In this document: positions 1 to 10,493 of the stretch, piece by piece
How positions within the stretch are numbered: position 1 is the first letter of the stretch
How the letters are laid out: the number at the start of each line of letters is the position of its first letter
Assembly: GCA_903873485.1 (NCBI GenBank)
Contig: CAIQOO010000185.1
Coordinates: 141,090 to 205,089 of the forward strand
DNA length: 64,000 nucleotides
Origin: an uncultured beta proteobacterium
GTDB lineage: Bacteria > Pseudomonadota > Gammaproteobacteria > Burkholderiales > Burkholderiaceae_C
Direction: 5' to 3'
Translations under genes and position numbers: made by a program
Notes under the pieces: generated by a model
Seen by the model: the letters and a program-made list of their open reading frames with translations, nothing else
Databases searched by the model: none
What the model was told of the DNA's origin: nothing

Positions 1-879
1 GGCGTGCTGGCGCTGGCACCCAGCCACCCGCGCTGGCTGTTGATACCCGAGCAGGTGCAACAGCTCGACACGCTGGCGCGCCAGATCGCGATTGCCGTGG
101 AACGGGTTCACTATGTCGAAATTGCCCAAGCCGCCGTGGTGCAGATGGAATCCGAGCGGCTGCGCAACACGCTGCTGGCCGCCATGTCGCACGACGTGCG
201 CACCCCTTTGACGGCGCTGGTGGGCATGGCCGAGTCGCTGGAACAATCTGCGCCGCTGACAGCAGAGCAGCGGGCATCGACCCAGGCCATCCGCAGCGAG
301 GCCCACGAACTGAGCGCCTTAGTGAGCAACCTGCTGGACATGGCGCGGCTGGAAAGTGGCCAGGTCAATCTGCATCGCGACTGGCAGTCGGTCGAAGAAG
401 TGGTGGGTGCTGCGATCCGTGCGGCCCGTCATGCCCTGGGCCAGTTGGAGGTGCGCACCGAGATAGCGCCAGACTTGCCGCTGGTGGACTTTGATGCCAG
501 CCTGATGGAGCGGGTGCTGGTCAATCTGCTGGAAAATGCCGCCAAATACGGCGTGTCGCCCAACACGGCACAGCCACAACCGATTGTGCTGAGTGCGCGT
601 GTCACCGCCACCAGCCTGGAACTGCAGGTGCGCGACCATGGGCCGGGCCTGCCGCTGGCCAGCCGGGGGCAGGAAGAAACCCTTTTTGACAAGTTCACCC
701 GTGGCCAGACCGAGTCAGCCACCCGCGGTGTCGGCCTGGGACTGGCCATCTGCAAGGCGGTGGTGTTGGCGCATCATGGCCGCATTACCGCCGCACAAGC
801 GGTCGGTGGTGGTGCAGAATTCACCATCACCCTGCCACGCACGGCACCGCCCGAACTGCCCCTGACTGAAGAGAACTGA
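1..879 (+). CDS. kdpD: KdpD sensor histidine kinase, C-terminal part (cut by window edge)
   Basis: The reading frame is open from base 1, so the N-terminal KdpD, USP-like and membrane domains lie outside the window. Visible are the end of a GAF-like segment, then the dimerisation/phosphoacceptor H-box SHDVRTPL at about residue 63, an N-box (LVNLLENAAKYG), and the G1/G2 ATP-binding motifs (DHGPGLP, GVGLGLAI). The family autophosphorylates on His in response to K+ limitation or osmotic stress and signals to KdpE. The stop lies 6 nt before kdpE, so the two genes form an operon. The identification as KdpD rather than another histidine kinase rests on the H-box context and the KdpE neighbour. Confidence 0.88.
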   Translation, partial: GVLALAPSHPRWLLIPEQVQQLDTLARQIAIAVERVHYVEIAQAAVVQMESERLRNTLLAAMSHDVRTPLTALVGMAESLEQSAPLTAEQRASTQAIRSEAHELSALVSNLLDMARLESGQVNLHRDWQSVEEVVGAAIRAARHALGQLEVRTEIAPDLPLVDFDASLMERVLVNLLENAAKYGVSPNTAQPQPIVLSARVTATSLELQVRDHGPGLPLASRGQEETLFDKFTRGQTESATRGVGLGLAICKAVVLAHHGRITAAQAVGGGAEFTITLPRTAPPELPLTEEN

Positions 880-885
880 ACACCC

Positions 886-1602
886 ATGTCTGCCCCGGTT
901 GCCATCCTGATTGAAGACGAACCCCAGATTCGCCGCTTTGTGCGCGCCGCGCTGGAGTCTGAAGGCTGGCTGGTGTTTGAGGCCGAAAACGTCAGAACCG
1001 GTTTGCAAAATGCCGCCACCCGCAAGCCGGATTTGCTAGTGCTTGACCTGGGCCTGCCCGACGGAAGCGGGCTGGATTTGATCAGAGAGGTGCGCGGCTG
1101 GTCCAATGTCCCGATCGTGGTTTTGTCGGCCCGCACCGACGAGGGTGACAAGATTGCCGCACTCGATGCCGGTGCCGACGACTACCTGACCAAGCCCTTT
1201 GGCATCGGCGAGTTGCTGGCACGAGTGCGGGCCAATTTGCGCCGGCCACGCAGCACCGCAGGTGGCCAGGACGAAACCAAGTCGGGCGAGCTTGACCCCT
1301 TGTTCAGGTTTGGCGAAGTCGAGGTGGACCGGCAAGCCAGAATCGTGCGGCGCAAGCAGGCAGAAATCCACCTGACCCCGATCGAGTACCGCTTGCTCAC
1401 GGTGCTAATGGCCAATGCCGGGCGGGTCATGACACACCGCCAGTTGATGCGCGACGTGTGGGGGCCAGCGCATGCCGACCAAAGCCACTACTTGCGCATT
1501 TACATGGGTCATCTGCGGCAAAAACTCGAAGCCGACCCGGCACAGCCACAGCACTTGCTGACCGAGACGGCGGTCGGCTATCGCTTGCTGCCAGACGGTT
1601 GA
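886..1602 (+). CDS. kdpE: KdpE response regulator (OmpR family)
   Basis: Receiver domain at residues 1-120 with acidic pair E10-D11, phosphoacceptor D54 in VLDLGLPDG, S81 and K103 (LTKPFG). It is followed by an OmpR/PhoB winged-helix domain at about 135-235 (LTPIEYRLLTVLMANAGRVMTHRQL). The length of 238 aa is typical. It is the transcriptional activator partner of KdpD and in the family drives the kdpFABC potassium pump, which is not in the window. The ATG lies 6 nt after the kdpD stop. No clear terminator follows. Confidence 0.92.
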   Translation: MSAPVAILIEDEPQIRRFVRAALESEGWLVFEAENVRTGLQNAATRKPDLLVLDLGLPDGSGLDLIREVRGWSNVPIVVLSARTDEGDKIAALDAGADDYLTKPFGIGELLARVRANLRRPRSTAGGQDETKSGELDPLFRFGEVEVDRQARIVRRKQAEIHLTPIEYRLLTVLMANAGRVMTHRQLMRDVWGPAHADQSHYLRIYMGHLRQKLEADPAQPQHLLTETAVGYRLLPDG

Positions 1603-1770
1603 AGCTGCTGACAATCCTGGCCAGCTTTGATCAATCAATATCGCGCTTGGGATGTCAGCGTTCCTGGTAGCCCGTGGTCTGGTGCGCCATGATGGCTGCA
1701 AGGGGCAGGCAAGATGAGGTCTCTGTGTTTCGCCGGAACAATCGGTTTTAATGAAAATTTTTCTCAATTT

Positions 1771-1841
1771 GTTGCAATGCAACAAAAAAAGCTTGCGCCG
1801 GTTGAATAATTTCTTATAATTTGTGTCATGCTGCACTGCAA
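1771..1841 (+). promoter_or_regulatory. Paired TGCA-N-TGCA operators around the phasin promoter (PhaR-type candidates)
   Basis: Two nearly identical palindromes, TGCAATGCA at 1773-1781 (inside GTTGCAATGCAAC) and TGCACTGCA at 1832-1840, have centres 59 bp apart. One lies upstream of the -35 and one just after the -10 of the phasin promoter. PHA-granule regulators of the PhaR family repress phasin genes by binding TGC-rich palindromes at the promoter. The assignment to PhaR is inference from site shape and target gene. Confidence 0.6.
1793..1820 (+). promoter_or_regulatory. Sigma-70 type promoter of the phasin gene
   Basis: TTGCGC (1793-1798) and a perfect TATAAT (1815-1820) are separated by 16 bp, about 85 bp upstream of the phasin start codon. 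The rest of the 302-base gap after kdpE (1603-1904) shows no gene. The 5' leader ends in a strong ribosome site, AAGGAG at 1891-1896. Confidence 0.7.
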
Positions 1842-1904
1842 CATAGGATGAGTCAAACTCAGTGACAGAGCAGTTCATTTTTTTTAACTGAAGGAGAAAT
1901 CATC

Positions 1905-2447
1905 ATGATGACAGTAGAACAAGTTCTGGCCTCGCAAAAAACAAATGTCGAAACCTTGCTGGGTTTGACAACCAAGGCCTTTGAAAGCGTTGAAAAGATC
2001 ATTGAACTCAACATGGCCGCGTCCAAAAGTGCGCTGATGGAGTCTGGCGAGAACGCCAAAGCCATGCTGAGCGTGAAAGACGCGCAAGAGTTGCTGGCTC
2101 TGCAATCGGGCTTGCTGCAGCCGCTGGTTGAAAAAACCGCTGCCTACAGCCGTCACCTGTACGAAATCGCCTCGGGCACCAGCAGCGAATTCACCAAGGC
2201 ATTTGAAGGTCAGGCCACTGAAGCACAGCAAAAGATCACCGAACTGATCGACACCGCTGCCAAGAACGCACCGGCCGGTTCTGAATCCGCTGTAGCCGTC
2301 ATGAAAAGCGCTGTAGCCGCTGCCAATAATGCATTGGAATCGGTGCAGAAGGCAGTCAAACAGGCAACCGAAGTTGCAGAAGCCAACTTCACCGCTGTGA
2401 CCAACACCGCAACCAATGCGGTCAAGGCGGGCGCGAAAAAGCATTAA
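1905..2447 (+). CDS. phaP: Phasin (PHA granule-associated protein)
   Basis: A 180-aa, alanine-rich, mostly helical protein without transmembrane segments. It starts [20 protein letters not shown] and ends in a lysine-rich tail ([10 protein letters not shown]), which is typical of the Phasin_2 family. Phasins coat polyhydroxyalkanoate granules and control their number and size. Two adjacent ATGs (1905, 1908) follow AGGAG; the spacing is 8 or 11 nt, so 1905 is slightly favoured. A strong promoter with paired operators lies upstream and a rho-independent terminator downstream, so it is a single-gene unit. No PHA synthase genes are in the window. Confidence 0.9.
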   Translation: MMTVEQVLASQKTNVETLLGLTTKAFESVEKIIELNMAASKSALMESGENAKAMLSVKDAQELLALQSGLLQPLVEKTAAYSRHLYEIASGTSSEFTKAFEGQATEAQQKITELIDTAAKNAPAGSESAVAVMKSAVAAANNALESVQKAVKQATEVAEANFTAVTNTATNAVKAGAKKH

Positions 2448-2605
2448 TGGGTGGCTAGCTTGAATTCAAAATAGAAATTTAATGTTCAATCTCTAAAGTT
2501 GAAGGGAAAACCCTGAGATACTGGCCTCCAGAGGTCGATTCAAACATTTTTTTCACAGGTTGTCTCCTCGGGTCCTTTCGTAACCTTCAGGTTCAGGGAT
2601 CCCTT

Positions 2606-2638
2606 AAGGGTTGGTCGCAAGACCAACCCTTTTTTTTT
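2606..2638 (+). terminator. Rho-independent terminator of the phasin gene
   Basis: An 11-bp perfect stem AAGGGTTGGTC / GACCAACCCTT (2606-2616 with 2621-2631) encloses a GCAA tetraloop and is followed by a T run to 2638. It lies between the phasin gene and the convergent patatin gene. The T run is only on the + strand side. Confidence 0.92.
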
Positions 2639-2642
2639 GCCG

Positions 2643-3569
2643 CTATTTCGATTTGGCTGCCATCAGGCGACGCAATGCAGGCAATTGCGCCAACATGGCC
2701 TGACGACCCGACTGGATGGCATCGGCCCGCGATGAAAAACTTGCGCTGGCAAGCCCTGCCAGCCAGGGCTTGACCACCACATCGGCCGCCTGAAGTTCAA
2801 AAGCGTTGATGCTTTTTGCCATGATGGCAAAGGTTTGCATCAGAATTTGAAAGCTGTCCTGGGCATCTTTGCCATCTGGTTCACTGGAAATGTCCACGGC
2901 AAGAACAAGTTCCGCGCCCATTTTTTGGGCGTAAACGACCGGCACCGGCGACACCAGGCCACCATCGACATAATCTCTGCCGGCAATGGAAACCGGTTGA
3001 AACACCGCCGGAACCGCACTGGAGGCCCGCACGGCAGTGGCGGTATCACCACGCTGAAACAACACACCAAGCCCACTGCGCAGGTCAGTGGCAACTACCC
3101 CTAGCGGCATTGGCAACTCTTGTATCTGTCGGCCCTTGACCTGGACGCTGATGAATCTGGCCAGGGCCTCGCCTCTGAAAACACCTGGCTTGAACAATGG
3201 CAAACGCCAGTCAGAAAACGATGCCTCGTCCATGGACAGTGCAACGCCTTGGATTTCTTTCCCGTTCTTGCCACTGGCATAGAGTGCTGCCACCACACTG
3301 CCAGCCGATGTGCCGACTACCAGGTCAGGGTGAATGCCGGCTTCTTCCAGCACTTGAATCACCCCGATATGCGCAAACCCGCGGGCCGCACCGCCACCGA
3401 GTGCCAGGCCCAGTTTGGGCAACTTCTTGACAAGGGTTGGGGAAACGGGTTCAGGTCGCTGCACCGTTGGTGGCAGTGGCTGGCGCAACTCCTGTTGCGC
3501 GCAACCAACAACAGCCAAGGCCAGCAACGCGAGCGAAAGCTGACGGAATAACTTGGGGAGCCTGTTCAC
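2643..3569 (-). CDS. Patatin-like phospholipase family lipoprotein (RssA-like)
   Basis: 308 aa. The N-terminus is a lipoprotein signal peptide with lipobox AVVGC (Cys23). The patatin fold follows from about residue 50: oxyanion-hole glycine loop GGGAARG, nucleophile elbow GTSAGS (catalytic Ser about 88) and the Asp of the dyad in DGGLVSP. Family members are serine acyl hydrolases or lipases; the natural substrate here is unknown. The lipobox predicts anchoring in the inner or outer membrane facing the periplasm. It is transcribed opposite to the phasin gene and lies 36 bp downstream of clpA, possibly co-transcribed with it. Confidence 0.85.
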   Translation of the reverse strand: MNRLPKLFRQLSLALLALAVVGCAQQELRQPLPPTVQRPEPVSPTLVKKLPKLGLALGGGAARGFAHIGVIQVLEEAGIHPDLVVGTSAGSVVAALYASGKNGKEIQGVALSMDEASFSDWRLPLFKPGVFRGEALARFISVQVKGRQIQELPMPLGVVATDLRSGLGVLFQRGDTATAVRASSAVPAVFQPVSIAGRDYVDGGLVSPVPVVYAQKMGAELVLAVDISSEPDGKDAQDSFQILMQTFAIMAKSINAFELQAADVVVKPWLAGLASASFSSRADAIQSGRQAMLAQLPALRRLMAAKSK

Positions 3570-3605
3570 TCGGTCAGTTGCACGTCGATCTGGACCAAGC
3601 TTGGT

Positions 3606-5933
3606 CTAACTCGTGGTCACTTCCTGCGCCTCGGGTCTGGGCTTGCCTTCTTTTTTCAGCAAAGGCGTGATATCGAGCAAGACATCGGTTTTGCTCTGAT
3701 CCTTGTCGTCAAGATCGACTGTCAAACGGCCGCCGTCCATCAGTCGGCCAAACAGCAATTCGTCGGCAAGCGCACGGCGGATGGTGTCCTGAATCAGGCG
3801 CTGCATTGGTCGCGCGCCCATCAGCGGATCAAAACCTTTTTTCGCCAGGTGCTTGCGCAGTTTGTCGGTGAACGTGACTTCAACCTTCTTTTCCGCCAAC
3901 TGGGCTTCCAACTGCAATAAAAATTTGTCCACCACCCGCAGAATGACGTTTTCGTCCAGCGACTTGAAACCAACAATCGCATCGATCCGGTTGCGAAATT
4001 CGGGGGTGAACAGGCGCTTGATGTCGGCCATTTCATCGCCCGCCTCACGCGGGTTGGTGAAGCCGATGCTGGCCTTGTTCATGGTTTCGGCACCCGCGTT
4101 GGTGGTCATGATGATGATGACATTGCGGAAATCCGCCTTGCGGCCATTGTTGTCGGTCAGCGTGCCGTGGTCCATCACCTGCAGCAGTACATTGAAAATC
4201 GCGGGATGGGCTTTTTCAACCTCGTCGAGCAGCAGTACGCAATGCGGCTTCTTGGTGACGGCCTCGGTCAGCAAACCACCCTGATCGAACCCGACATAGC
4301 CAGGTGGCGCACCAATCAGGCGGCTCACGGCATGCTGTTCCATGTATTCACTCATGTCAAAGCGAATCAGTTCAATGCCCATGATGTAGGCCAACTGCTT
4401 GGCGGCTTCGGTCTTGCCAACACCGGTTGGGCCGCTGAACAGGAATGAGCCAATCGGCTTGTCGCCCTTGCCCAGACCCGAGCGCGCCATCTTGACGCTC
4501 GATGCCAGCATGTCAAGCGCCTTGTCCTGGCCAAACACCACGTTGCGCAAATCACGTTCGAGCGTCTTGAGCTTGCCACGGTCATCGTTGGACACATTGG
4601 CGGGTGGAATGCGGGCGATCTTGGCCACAATGTCTTCCACCTCGGCCTTGGTGATGATTTTCTTGCGTTTGGAGGCCGGCAAAATCCGCTGAGCTGCACC
4701 GGCCTCGTCAATCACGTCTATCGCCTTGTCGGGCAAATGGCGATCATTGATGTACTTGGCGCTCAGTTCGGCAGCCGCCTGCAAGGCGGCTACCGCATAT
4801 TTCACGCTGTGATGCTCTTCAAAGCGTGATTTCAGTCCCTTGAGAATCTCCACCGTCTGCTCCACCGTGGGTTCGACCACATCAACCTTCTGGAAGCGGC
4901 GCGACAGGGCTGCATCTTTCTCGAAAATCCCCCGGTATTCGGTGAAAGTGGTGGCACCAATGCACTTGAGCGCGCCAGAGCTCAAAGCAGGCTTGAGCAG
5001 GTTGGACGCATCCAACGTTCCGCCCGATGCCGCCCCGGCACCAATCAAGGTGTGGATTTCGTCAATGAACAAAATGGTGTTGGGTTTGTCCTTGATCGAC
5101 TTCAAGACACCTTTAAGGCGTTGCTCGAAATCACCCCGGTATTTGGTACCGGCCAGCAGCGCACCCATGTCGAGCGAATAGACCACCGATTCGGCCAAAA
5201 TTTCCGGCACATCCTTTTGCGTGATGCGCCAGGCCAGGCCCTCGGCAATCGCGGTTTTGCCAACGCCCGCCTCGCCGACCAGCAGCGGATTGTTTTTGCG
5301 TCGGCGGCACAAAATCTGAATGACCCGCTCAACCTCATAGTCACGGCCAATCAGCGGATCGATCTTGCCGTCTTTGGCGAGCTGGTTGAGGTTTTGGGTG
5401 AACTGCTCAAGTGGCGACGATTTTTCATTCTTCTCGGACGCAGCCTCTTCGGCCTCGGCCGGACTGTCGCTGGTCTTGGCTGGTTCGGGCGACTCGGTCT
5501 TCTTGATGCCATGGGCAATGAAGTTGACCACGTCCAGCCGGGTGACACCCTGCTGGTGCAGGTAATAAACGGCGTGCGAATCCTTCTCGCCAAAAATAGC
5601 CACCAGCACATTGGCGCCGGTCACTTCTTTCTTGCCACTGCCGGTGGATTGCACATGCATGATGGCACGCTGAATCACGCGCTGGAAACCCAGCGTGGGC
5701 TGGGTATCGACATCATCGCTGCCCGCCACCTGCGGCGTGTTGTCTTTGATGAAGGTCACCAGCGACCTGCGCAGGTCATCGATGCTGGCTGAGCAGGCCC
5801 GCAACACTTCGGCGGCGCTGGGGTTGTCCAGCAGGGCCAGCAGCAGGTGCTCCACGGTGATGAATTCGTGCCGCTGCTGGCGCGCCTCAACAAACGCCAT
5901 ATGCAGACTGACTTCCAGTTCTTGAGCAATCAT
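3606..5933 (-). CDS. clpA: ATP-dependent Clp protease ATP-binding subunit ClpA
   Basis: 775 aa, the usual ClpA length. N-terminal Clp repeat domain (1-145) starts with the typical [17 protein letters not shown]+ module D1 has Walker A GEAGVGKT and Walker [15 protein letters not shown]; module D2 has Walker A GPTGVGKT, Walker [13 protein letters not shown] and a D2-small domain ending near 740. ClpA unfolds substrates and feeds them to ClpP; ClpS modifies its substrate choice. It lies downstream of clpS on the same strand with an 80-bp gap that contains a small hairpin (CTGATT-TCG-AATCAG, 5975-5989). No clpP is in the window. Confidence 0.96.
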   Translation of the reverse strand: MIAQELEVSLHMAFVEARQQRHEFITVEHLLLALLDNPSAAEVLRACSASIDDLRRSLVTFIKDNTPQVAGSDDVDTQPTLGFQRVIQRAIMHVQSTGSGKKEVTGANVLVAIFGEKDSHAVYYLHQQGVTRLDVVNFIAHGIKKTESPEPAKTSDSPAEAEEAASEKNEKSSPLEQFTQNLNQLAKDGKIDPLIGRDYEVERVIQILCRRRKNNPLLVGEAGVGKTAIAEGLAWRITQKDVPEILAESVVYSLDMGALLAGTKYRGDFEQRLKGVLKSIKDKPNTILFIDEIHTLIGAGAASGGTLDASNLLKPALSSGALKCIGATTFTEYRGIFEKDAALSRRFQKVDVVEPTVEQTVEILKGLKSRFEEHHSVKYAVAALQAAAELSAKYINDRHLPDKAIDVIDEAGAAQRILPASKRKKIITKAEVEDIVAKIARIPPANVSNDDRGKLKTLERDLRNVVFGQDKALDMLASSVKMARSGLGKGDKPIGSFLFSGPTGVGKTEAAKQLAYIMGIELIRFDMSEYMEQHAVSRLIGAPPGYVGFDQGGLLTEAVTKKPHCVLLLDEVEKAHPAIFNVLLQVMDHGTLTDNNGRKADFRNVIIIMTTNAGAETMNKASIGFTNPREAGDEMADIKRLFTPEFRNRIDAIVGFKSLDENVILRVVDKFLLQLEAQLAEKKVEVTFTDKLRKHLAKKGFDPLMGARPMQRLIQDTIRRALADELLFGRLMDGGRLTVDLDDKDQSKTDVLLDITPLLKKEGKPRPEAQEVTTS

Positions 5934-6013
5934 GAGATTCCTTTAATAGCTTTGTTTCAGGAGTTGACTGTAATCTGATTTCGAATCAGGACACGGGTAA
6001 AAAAACGGGTTTC

Positions 6014-6376
6014 TCAAGAATCGATCGGCTCGGACACACATTGCAGCGGATGACCGGCCTTGTTGGCGGCATCGAGCACCTGATTGACCTTGGTCGCGGC
6101 AACGTCTTTGGAGTACACGCCACAAACGCCGCGACCATCGAGGTGGATCTTCAGCATGATTTGCGTGGCCGTCTCAAGATCTTTGCTGAAAAATTCCTGG
6201 ATGACGATCACCACAAACTCCATTGGCGTGTAGTCATCGTTGAGCATCACCACCTGGTGCATTTTCGGCGGTTTCGTTTTTTGGGTGCGGCGCTCTAGCA
6301 CAACCGTGCCGTCGGAATCAATTTCGGCAGGTTTGATCGGGCGCTGCGGGATGGTGGTTGGGGATTTGGTAGCCAT
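6014..6376 (-). CDS. clpS: ClpS adaptor of the Clp protease (N-end rule)
   Basis: 120 aa with the ClpS core from about residue 35: [21 protein letters not shown] (N-degron pocket region with NDDYTPMEF), then [21 protein letters not shown]. It delivers proteins with destabilising N-terminal residues to ClpA and blocks other ClpA substrates. The divergent N-terminal tail is typical. It is paired with clpA immediately downstream. A CTTGAAA hexamer-like element on the minus strand (6442-6448) lies about 66 bp upstream of the start and may be part of a promoter. Confidence 0.94.
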   Translation of the reverse strand: MATKSPTTIPQRPIKPAEIDSDGTVVLERRTQKTKPPKMHQVVMLNDDYTPMEFVVIVIQEFFSKDLETATQIMLKIHLDGRGVCGVYSKDVAATKVNQVLDAANKAGHPLQCVSEPIDS

Positions 6377-6532
6377 TGTTTCATTCTATCGGCCTCACTA
6401 TCGCGCTGCCGATCACAGTGAATTGGTGATGCAGAATCAAATTTCAAGTCTCGGGAATTCGGTTTGTGAAACAGGATGAAAGGTTAGCAACCCGGTTTGT
6501 GCCTCGGGCGGTTGTCTTTCATGCCTCTCAGA

Positions 6533-6619
6533 TGGTGCGCGGGGCGGGACTCGAACCCGCACATCCTTGCGGACGTCAGGACCTAAACCTGGTGCGTCTA
6601 CCAATTTCGCCACCCGCGC
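6533..6619 (-). tRNA. tRNA-Leu (anticodon UAG)
   Basis: On the minus strand the acceptor stem GCGCGGG (6613-6619) pairs with 6537-6543. The D-loop is CGAAATTGGTAGACGC, the anticodon loop TTTAGGT gives UAG, and the long variable arm (class II) and TTCGA T-loop are present. The CCA end is encoded at 6533-6535. It is 87 nt including CCA and stands alone. Confidence 0.96.
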
Positions 6620-6752
6620 AAATCAATCGGGGTGGCAGAAAACCAACCCAAAAAACCAATAACCCGGATTTTAACCTTGAGCGCCGGGTGGCCAGCTTTC
6701 CTGTCAGGCTGATCATGGCGCCAACCTGCCCCCCGGCACCCATAACACTGAC

Positions 6753-9700
6753 TCAACGGCTGTGCTGACCAAAACCGCCGCCGCCCGGCGTGTGGATTTC
6801 AAACACATCGCCTGCCGCCATCTCGGTCTGGCCAATATGGCCCAAGGTCTCGATGCTGCCGTCAACCCGCAGCACCCGGTTGATGCCCGGCTGGCCCGGC
6901 TGCCCGCCGGCCATGCCAAAAGCGCCGGCTACCCGGCCGTTGGACAAGATGCCGGCCGTCATCGGCTGCAGAAAGCGCAGTCGGCGCACGCCACCGTTGC
7001 CACCCGGCCAGCGCCCTGCCCCACCCGAACCCTGCCGAATCTCAAAACTCTCCAGCCGCACCGGAAAGCGAAACTCCAGCACCTCGGGGTCGGTCAGACG
7101 CGAATTGGTCATGTGGGTTTGCACCACGCTGCAGCCATTGAAGCCGCCCACCACACGACCGTCAGCGTCAAACACCGCACCGGCACCCGAGCCGCCCGAG
7201 ATGGTTTCGTAATACTGGTGCTGCCCGTTGCCAAAGGTGAAGTTGTTCATGGTGCATTGGCCGGCCGCCATGCTGCCAAGCGCGCCATACAGCGCATTGG
7301 TGATGCAGCTTGAGGTTTCCACATTGCCCGCCACCACCGAGGCCGGCGGATTCGGGTTGAGCATGGAGCCGGCCGGAATGATGACCCTGAGCGATTTCAG
7401 GCAGCCGGCGTTAAGCGGAATGTCGTCACCCACCAGGGTGCGAAACACATACAGCACCGCCGCCATGCAGACGGCGGTGGGGGCATTGAAGTTGTTGGGC
7501 TGCTGCGCGCTGGTTCCGGTAAAGTCAATTTCGGCACTGCGCGCTGCCGCATCAACCCGAATTGCCACACAAATCTGCGCGCCGTTGTCGAGCGCCAGCG
7601 TGAACTGGCCGTTTTTGAGGCGGGTGATGACCCGGCGCACCGCCTCTTCGGCATTGTCCTGCACATGGCCCATGTAGGCCTGAACGACGGCCAGGCCAAA
7701 CTGATCGACCATTTTGCGCAATTCCTGCACGCCTTTTTCATTGGCGGCGATCTGCGCTTTCAGGTCGGCCATGTTTTGCTGCGGGTTGCGACTGGGGTAG
7801 CGGCCCGCTTGCAGCAGCGCCAGCATCGCCGCCTCTTGCAGCACGCCGCTTGCAACCAGCTTGAAGTTGTGAATCTGCACCCCTTCTTCTTCTATGCAGA
7901 CAGAAAACGGCGGCATCGAACCCGGCGTGATGCCGCCAATGTCGGCATGGTGGCCGCGCGAGCCGACATAAAACATCGGCTCTTTGGATGCCGCCAGATA
8001 CACCGGCGTGATCACCGTGATGTCGGGCAGGTGGGTGCCGCCGTGGTACGGGTCATTGAGCACATAGACATCGCCGGGCAACATCCGGCCGGCATTCCCG
8101 GCAATCACCGTCTTGATGCTCTCGCCCATTGAGCCCAGATGCACCGGCATGTGTGGTGCGTTGGCGATCAGATTGCCAACTGCGTCAAACAGCGCGCAAC
8201 TGAAATCGAGCCGCTCCTTGATATTGACCGAGCAGGCGGTGTTTTGCAGTTGCAGGCCCATTTGTTCGGCTATGTTCATGAACAGGTTGTTAAATACCTC
8301 CAGCAGCACCGGGTCAGCGCTGGTTCCTGATGCAAATGTAATAGCACGCTGCGCTTGCCTGACAAGGGCCAGATGGCTAAATGATGTGATACTTGCGGCC
8401 CAGCCAGGCTCTACCACGGTGGTGGCGTTTTGCTCGGCAATGATGGCCGGCCCGGGCACCATGTCACCGGCTTGCAGCTCGTCGCGCCAGACCAGCAGCG
8501 CCTGATGCCACTGGCCGCCCGAGTACAAACGCACCGTTTCACGCACCACGCCGCTGGCCTGCAGGTCGCGCGGCGGGTTTAACCGATGGCTGATTTCACT
8601 CGGCGCGTCCCCGGCTATCACCGCTTCAACCGACAGCGCCTCCACCACCAGTGCCCGGCCCGGCAGCAAAAAGGCAAAACGCTGGCGGTAGGCGACCTCA
8701 AAGCGCTCGGTGATCTCGGCGAGGCTGCCAAACGGCACGATCAGTGCCGAGTCGCTGCCGGCATAGCGCAAATGCACCCGGCGCAGCACCTGCACCGCAG
8801 CCGCTTGCGCACAGGCCGCCGCCGGGCCGGTGGCGGCGGCATCGCCTGCCTGCTGGCGACGCAACGCGGCTGCCGCCGTTTGTGCCAGCGCGTCGATTTG
8901 GCGGGCCAGTTGCGACACGGTCTGGGCGTTCAGCGGGCGCTCCACCGCCTGCTCGCGCATCAGCGTCTGATCCGCCAGGCCCATGCCATAAGCGCTCAAA
9001 ACCCCGGCCAGCGGATGCACCAGCACCCTTGTCATGCCCAGAGCATCAGCTACCAGGCAGGCGTGCTGACCACCGGCGCCGCCAAAACATTGCAGGGTGT
9101 AGCGCGTCACGTCATAGCCGCGCGCCACCGAAATCTTTTTGATGGCATTGGCCATTTGCTGCACGGCAATATTGATGAAGCCCTCGGCCACGTTCTCTGG
9201 CGCACGACCGGTTTGCGCTGCCAGCACGCCAAAACGCTCAAGCACCACCGCGCTGTCGAGCGCCTCATTGGCGCCTGGCCCAAACACCCTGGGAAAGTGG
9301 CGCGGCTGCAGCTTGCCGACCATCAGATTGGCATCGGTCACCGTCAGCGGGCCACCGCGCCGGTAACTGGCCGGCCCCGGATTGGCCCCGGCACTCTGCG
9401 GTCCGACCCGAAAGCGCGCGCCGTCAAAAGCCAGGATCGAGCCGCCTCCGGCCGCCACGGTGTGGATGCTCATCATTGGCGCGCGCATGCGCACACCGGC
9501 TACCAGGGTTTCAAATTCGCGCTCAAATTCACCGGCATAGTGGCTGACATCGGTCGAGGTGCCGCCCATGTCAAAGCCGATCACCCGCACCGGGCCATCA
9601 AACCCTGCCGCCGGGCTGCCAGCGCCAAACGCCAGCTCGGCGGTGCGCGCCATACCGACAATGCCACCGGCCGGGCCGCTCAAAATCGCATCCTTGCCGC

Positions 9701-10493
9701 CAAACGCATGGGCATCGGCCAGGCCACCGGACGACTGCATGAACAGCAGCTTGACACCGGGCATGTCGGCCGCCACCTGCGCCACATAACGCTTCAGAAT
9801 CGGCGACAAATAGGCATCGACCACGGTGGTGTCACCCCGGCTGACCAGCTTCATCATCGGGCTGACCTGATGCGAGACGCTGATTTGCGTAAAACCCGCC
9901 TGTTGCGCCAGCCGTTTCGCCGCTTGTTCATGCGCGGGGTAACGGTAGCCGTGCATAAAAACAATGGAAACACTGCGCAGCCCTTGCTGGTATTGCGCTT
10001 CTAGCTCTGTTTTCAATAGTAACTGATTGAGCGGCTGAAGCATTTCACCATGCGCTCCGACGCGCTCTTGCGCCTCTACCACAGCGCAGTACAGCAACTC
10101 GGGCAGCACGATATGGCAGTCAAACAGGCGTGGCCGGTTTTGATAGGCAATCCGCAGCGCATCCCGAAAACCGCGCGTGATGACCAGCAGCGTTGGCTCG
10201 CCCTTGCGCTCGAGCAGCGCATTGGTGGCCACCGTGGTGCCCATCTTGACGCATTCGACCCGGTCGGGGGTGACCGGCTCACCTGGCTGCAAACCCAGCA
10301 AATGGCGAATGCCCGCCACGGCCGCATCGCGGTACTGCTCGGGGTTGTCTGACAGCAGCTTGTGGGTCACCAGCGTGCCGTCGGGGCGTTTGCCGACGAT
10401 GTCGGTAAAGGTGCCGCCCCGGTCAATCCAGAATTGCCAGCGCTGGTCGGGTCCGGATATGGCGTTTTTGGCTGGCATTGGTGGTTCTTTCAC
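6753..10493 (-). CDS. 5-oxoprolinase / hydantoinase A-B fusion (ATP-dependent)
   Basis: About 1246 aa. The N-terminal HyuA-like half starts [14 protein letters not shown] (sugar-kinase-like phosphate loop) and has [29 protein letters not shown] and a glycine-rich [18 protein letters not shown]. The HyuB-like half begins near residue 725 ([20 protein letters not shown]) and holds [19 protein letters not shown] and [10 protein letters not shown]. The single-chain layout matches eukaryotic-type 5-oxoprolinase, which hydrolyses 5-oxoproline to glutamate using ATP; a hydantoin substrate cannot be excluded. The start is uncertain: GTG at 10493 overlaps an upstream small ORF by GTGA, while ATG at 10478 gives MPAKNAISG. 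Two copies of the dispersed repeat lie in frame, at about residues 157-172 and 703-718; the latter forms the junction of the two halves. Confidence 0.85.
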   Translation of the reverse strand: MKEPPMPAKNAISGPDQRWQFWIDRGGTFTDIVGKRPDGTLVTHKLLSDNPEQYRDAAVAGIRHLLGLQPGEPVTPDRVECVKMGTTVATNALLERKGEPTLLVITRGFRDALRIAYQNRPRLFDCHIVLPELLYCAVVEAQERVGAHGEMLQPLNQLLLKTELEAQYQQGLRSVSIVFMHGYRYPAHEQAAKRLAQQAGFTQISVSHQVSPMMKLVSRGDTTVVDAYLSPILKRYVAQVAADMPGVKLLFMQSSGGLADAHAFGGKDAILSGPAGGIVGMARTAELAFGAGSPAAGFDGPVRVIGFDMGGTSTDVSHYAGEFEREFETLVAGVRMRAPMMSIHTVAAGGGSILAFDGARFRVGPQSAGANPGPASYRRGGPLTVTDANLMVGKLQPRHFPRVFGPGANEALDSAVVLERFGVLAAQTGRAPENVAEGFINIAVQQMANAIKKISVARGYDVTRYTLQCFGGAGGQHACLVADALGMTRVLVHPLAGVLSAYGMGLADQTLMREQAVERPLNAQTVSQLARQIDALAQTAAAALRRQQAGDAAATGPAAACAQAAAVQVLRRVHLRYAGSDSALIVPFGSLAEITERFEVAYRQRFAFLLPGRALVVEALSVEAVIAGDAPSEISHRLNPPRDLQASGVVRETVRLYSGGQWHQALLVWRDELQAGDMVPGPAIIAEQNATTVVEPGWAASITSFSHLALVRQAQRAITFASGTSADPVLLEVFNNLFMNIAEQMGLQLQNTACSVNIKERLDFSCALFDAVGNLIANAPHMPVHLGSMGESIKTVIAGNAGRMLPGDVYVLNDPYHGGTHLPDITVITPVYLAASKEPMFYVGSRGHHADIGGITPGSMPPFSVCIEEEGVQIHNFKLVASGVLQEAAMLALLQAGRYPSRNPQQNMADLKAQIAANEKGVQELRKMVDQFGLAVVQAYMGHVQDNAEEAVRRVITRLKNGQFTLALDNGAQICVAIRVDAAARSAEIDFTGTSAQQPNNFNAPTAVCMAAVLYVFRTLVGDDIPLNAGCLKSLRVIIPAGSMLNPNPPASVVAGNVETSSCITNALYGALGSMAAGQCTMNNFTFGNGQHQYYETISGGSGAGAVFDADGRVVGGFNGCSVVQTHMTNSRLTDPEVLEFRFPVRLESFEIRQGSGGAGRWPGGNGGVRRLRFLQPMTAGILSNGRVAGAFGMAGGQPGQPGINRVLRVDGSIETLGHIGQTEMAAGDVFEIHTPGGGGFGQHSR
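8340..8382 (+). repeat. Dispersed repeat copy 1 (in frame inside the oxoprolinase gene)
   Basis: Reads ATAGC...CTGCGCTTG...ACAAGGGC followed by a diverged AGATGGC and AAAT, antisense to the gene. It encodes [13 protein letters not shown] at the junction between the HyuA-like and HyuB-like halves. Confidence 0.75.
9978..10022 (-). repeat. Dispersed repeat copy 2 (in frame inside the oxoprolinase gene)
   Basis: On the minus strand it shares AGCGCA-A-TACCAGCAAGGGCTG with copy 3 almost base for base (one difference), preceded by AGAGCT. It is in sense orientation and encodes [13 protein letters not shown] around residue 165. Confidence 0.7.

Noticed and set aside
1620..1640. TTGATCAATCAA as an FNR box near kdpE
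   Set aside because: The spacing between half-sites is 2 instead of 4 bases and no gene starts suitably close.
8586..10004. 472-codon open frame on the + strand
   Set aside because: Antisense to the oxoprolinase; His/Arg/Gln-rich without any recognisable domain, as expected from the opposite strand of a GC-rich gene.
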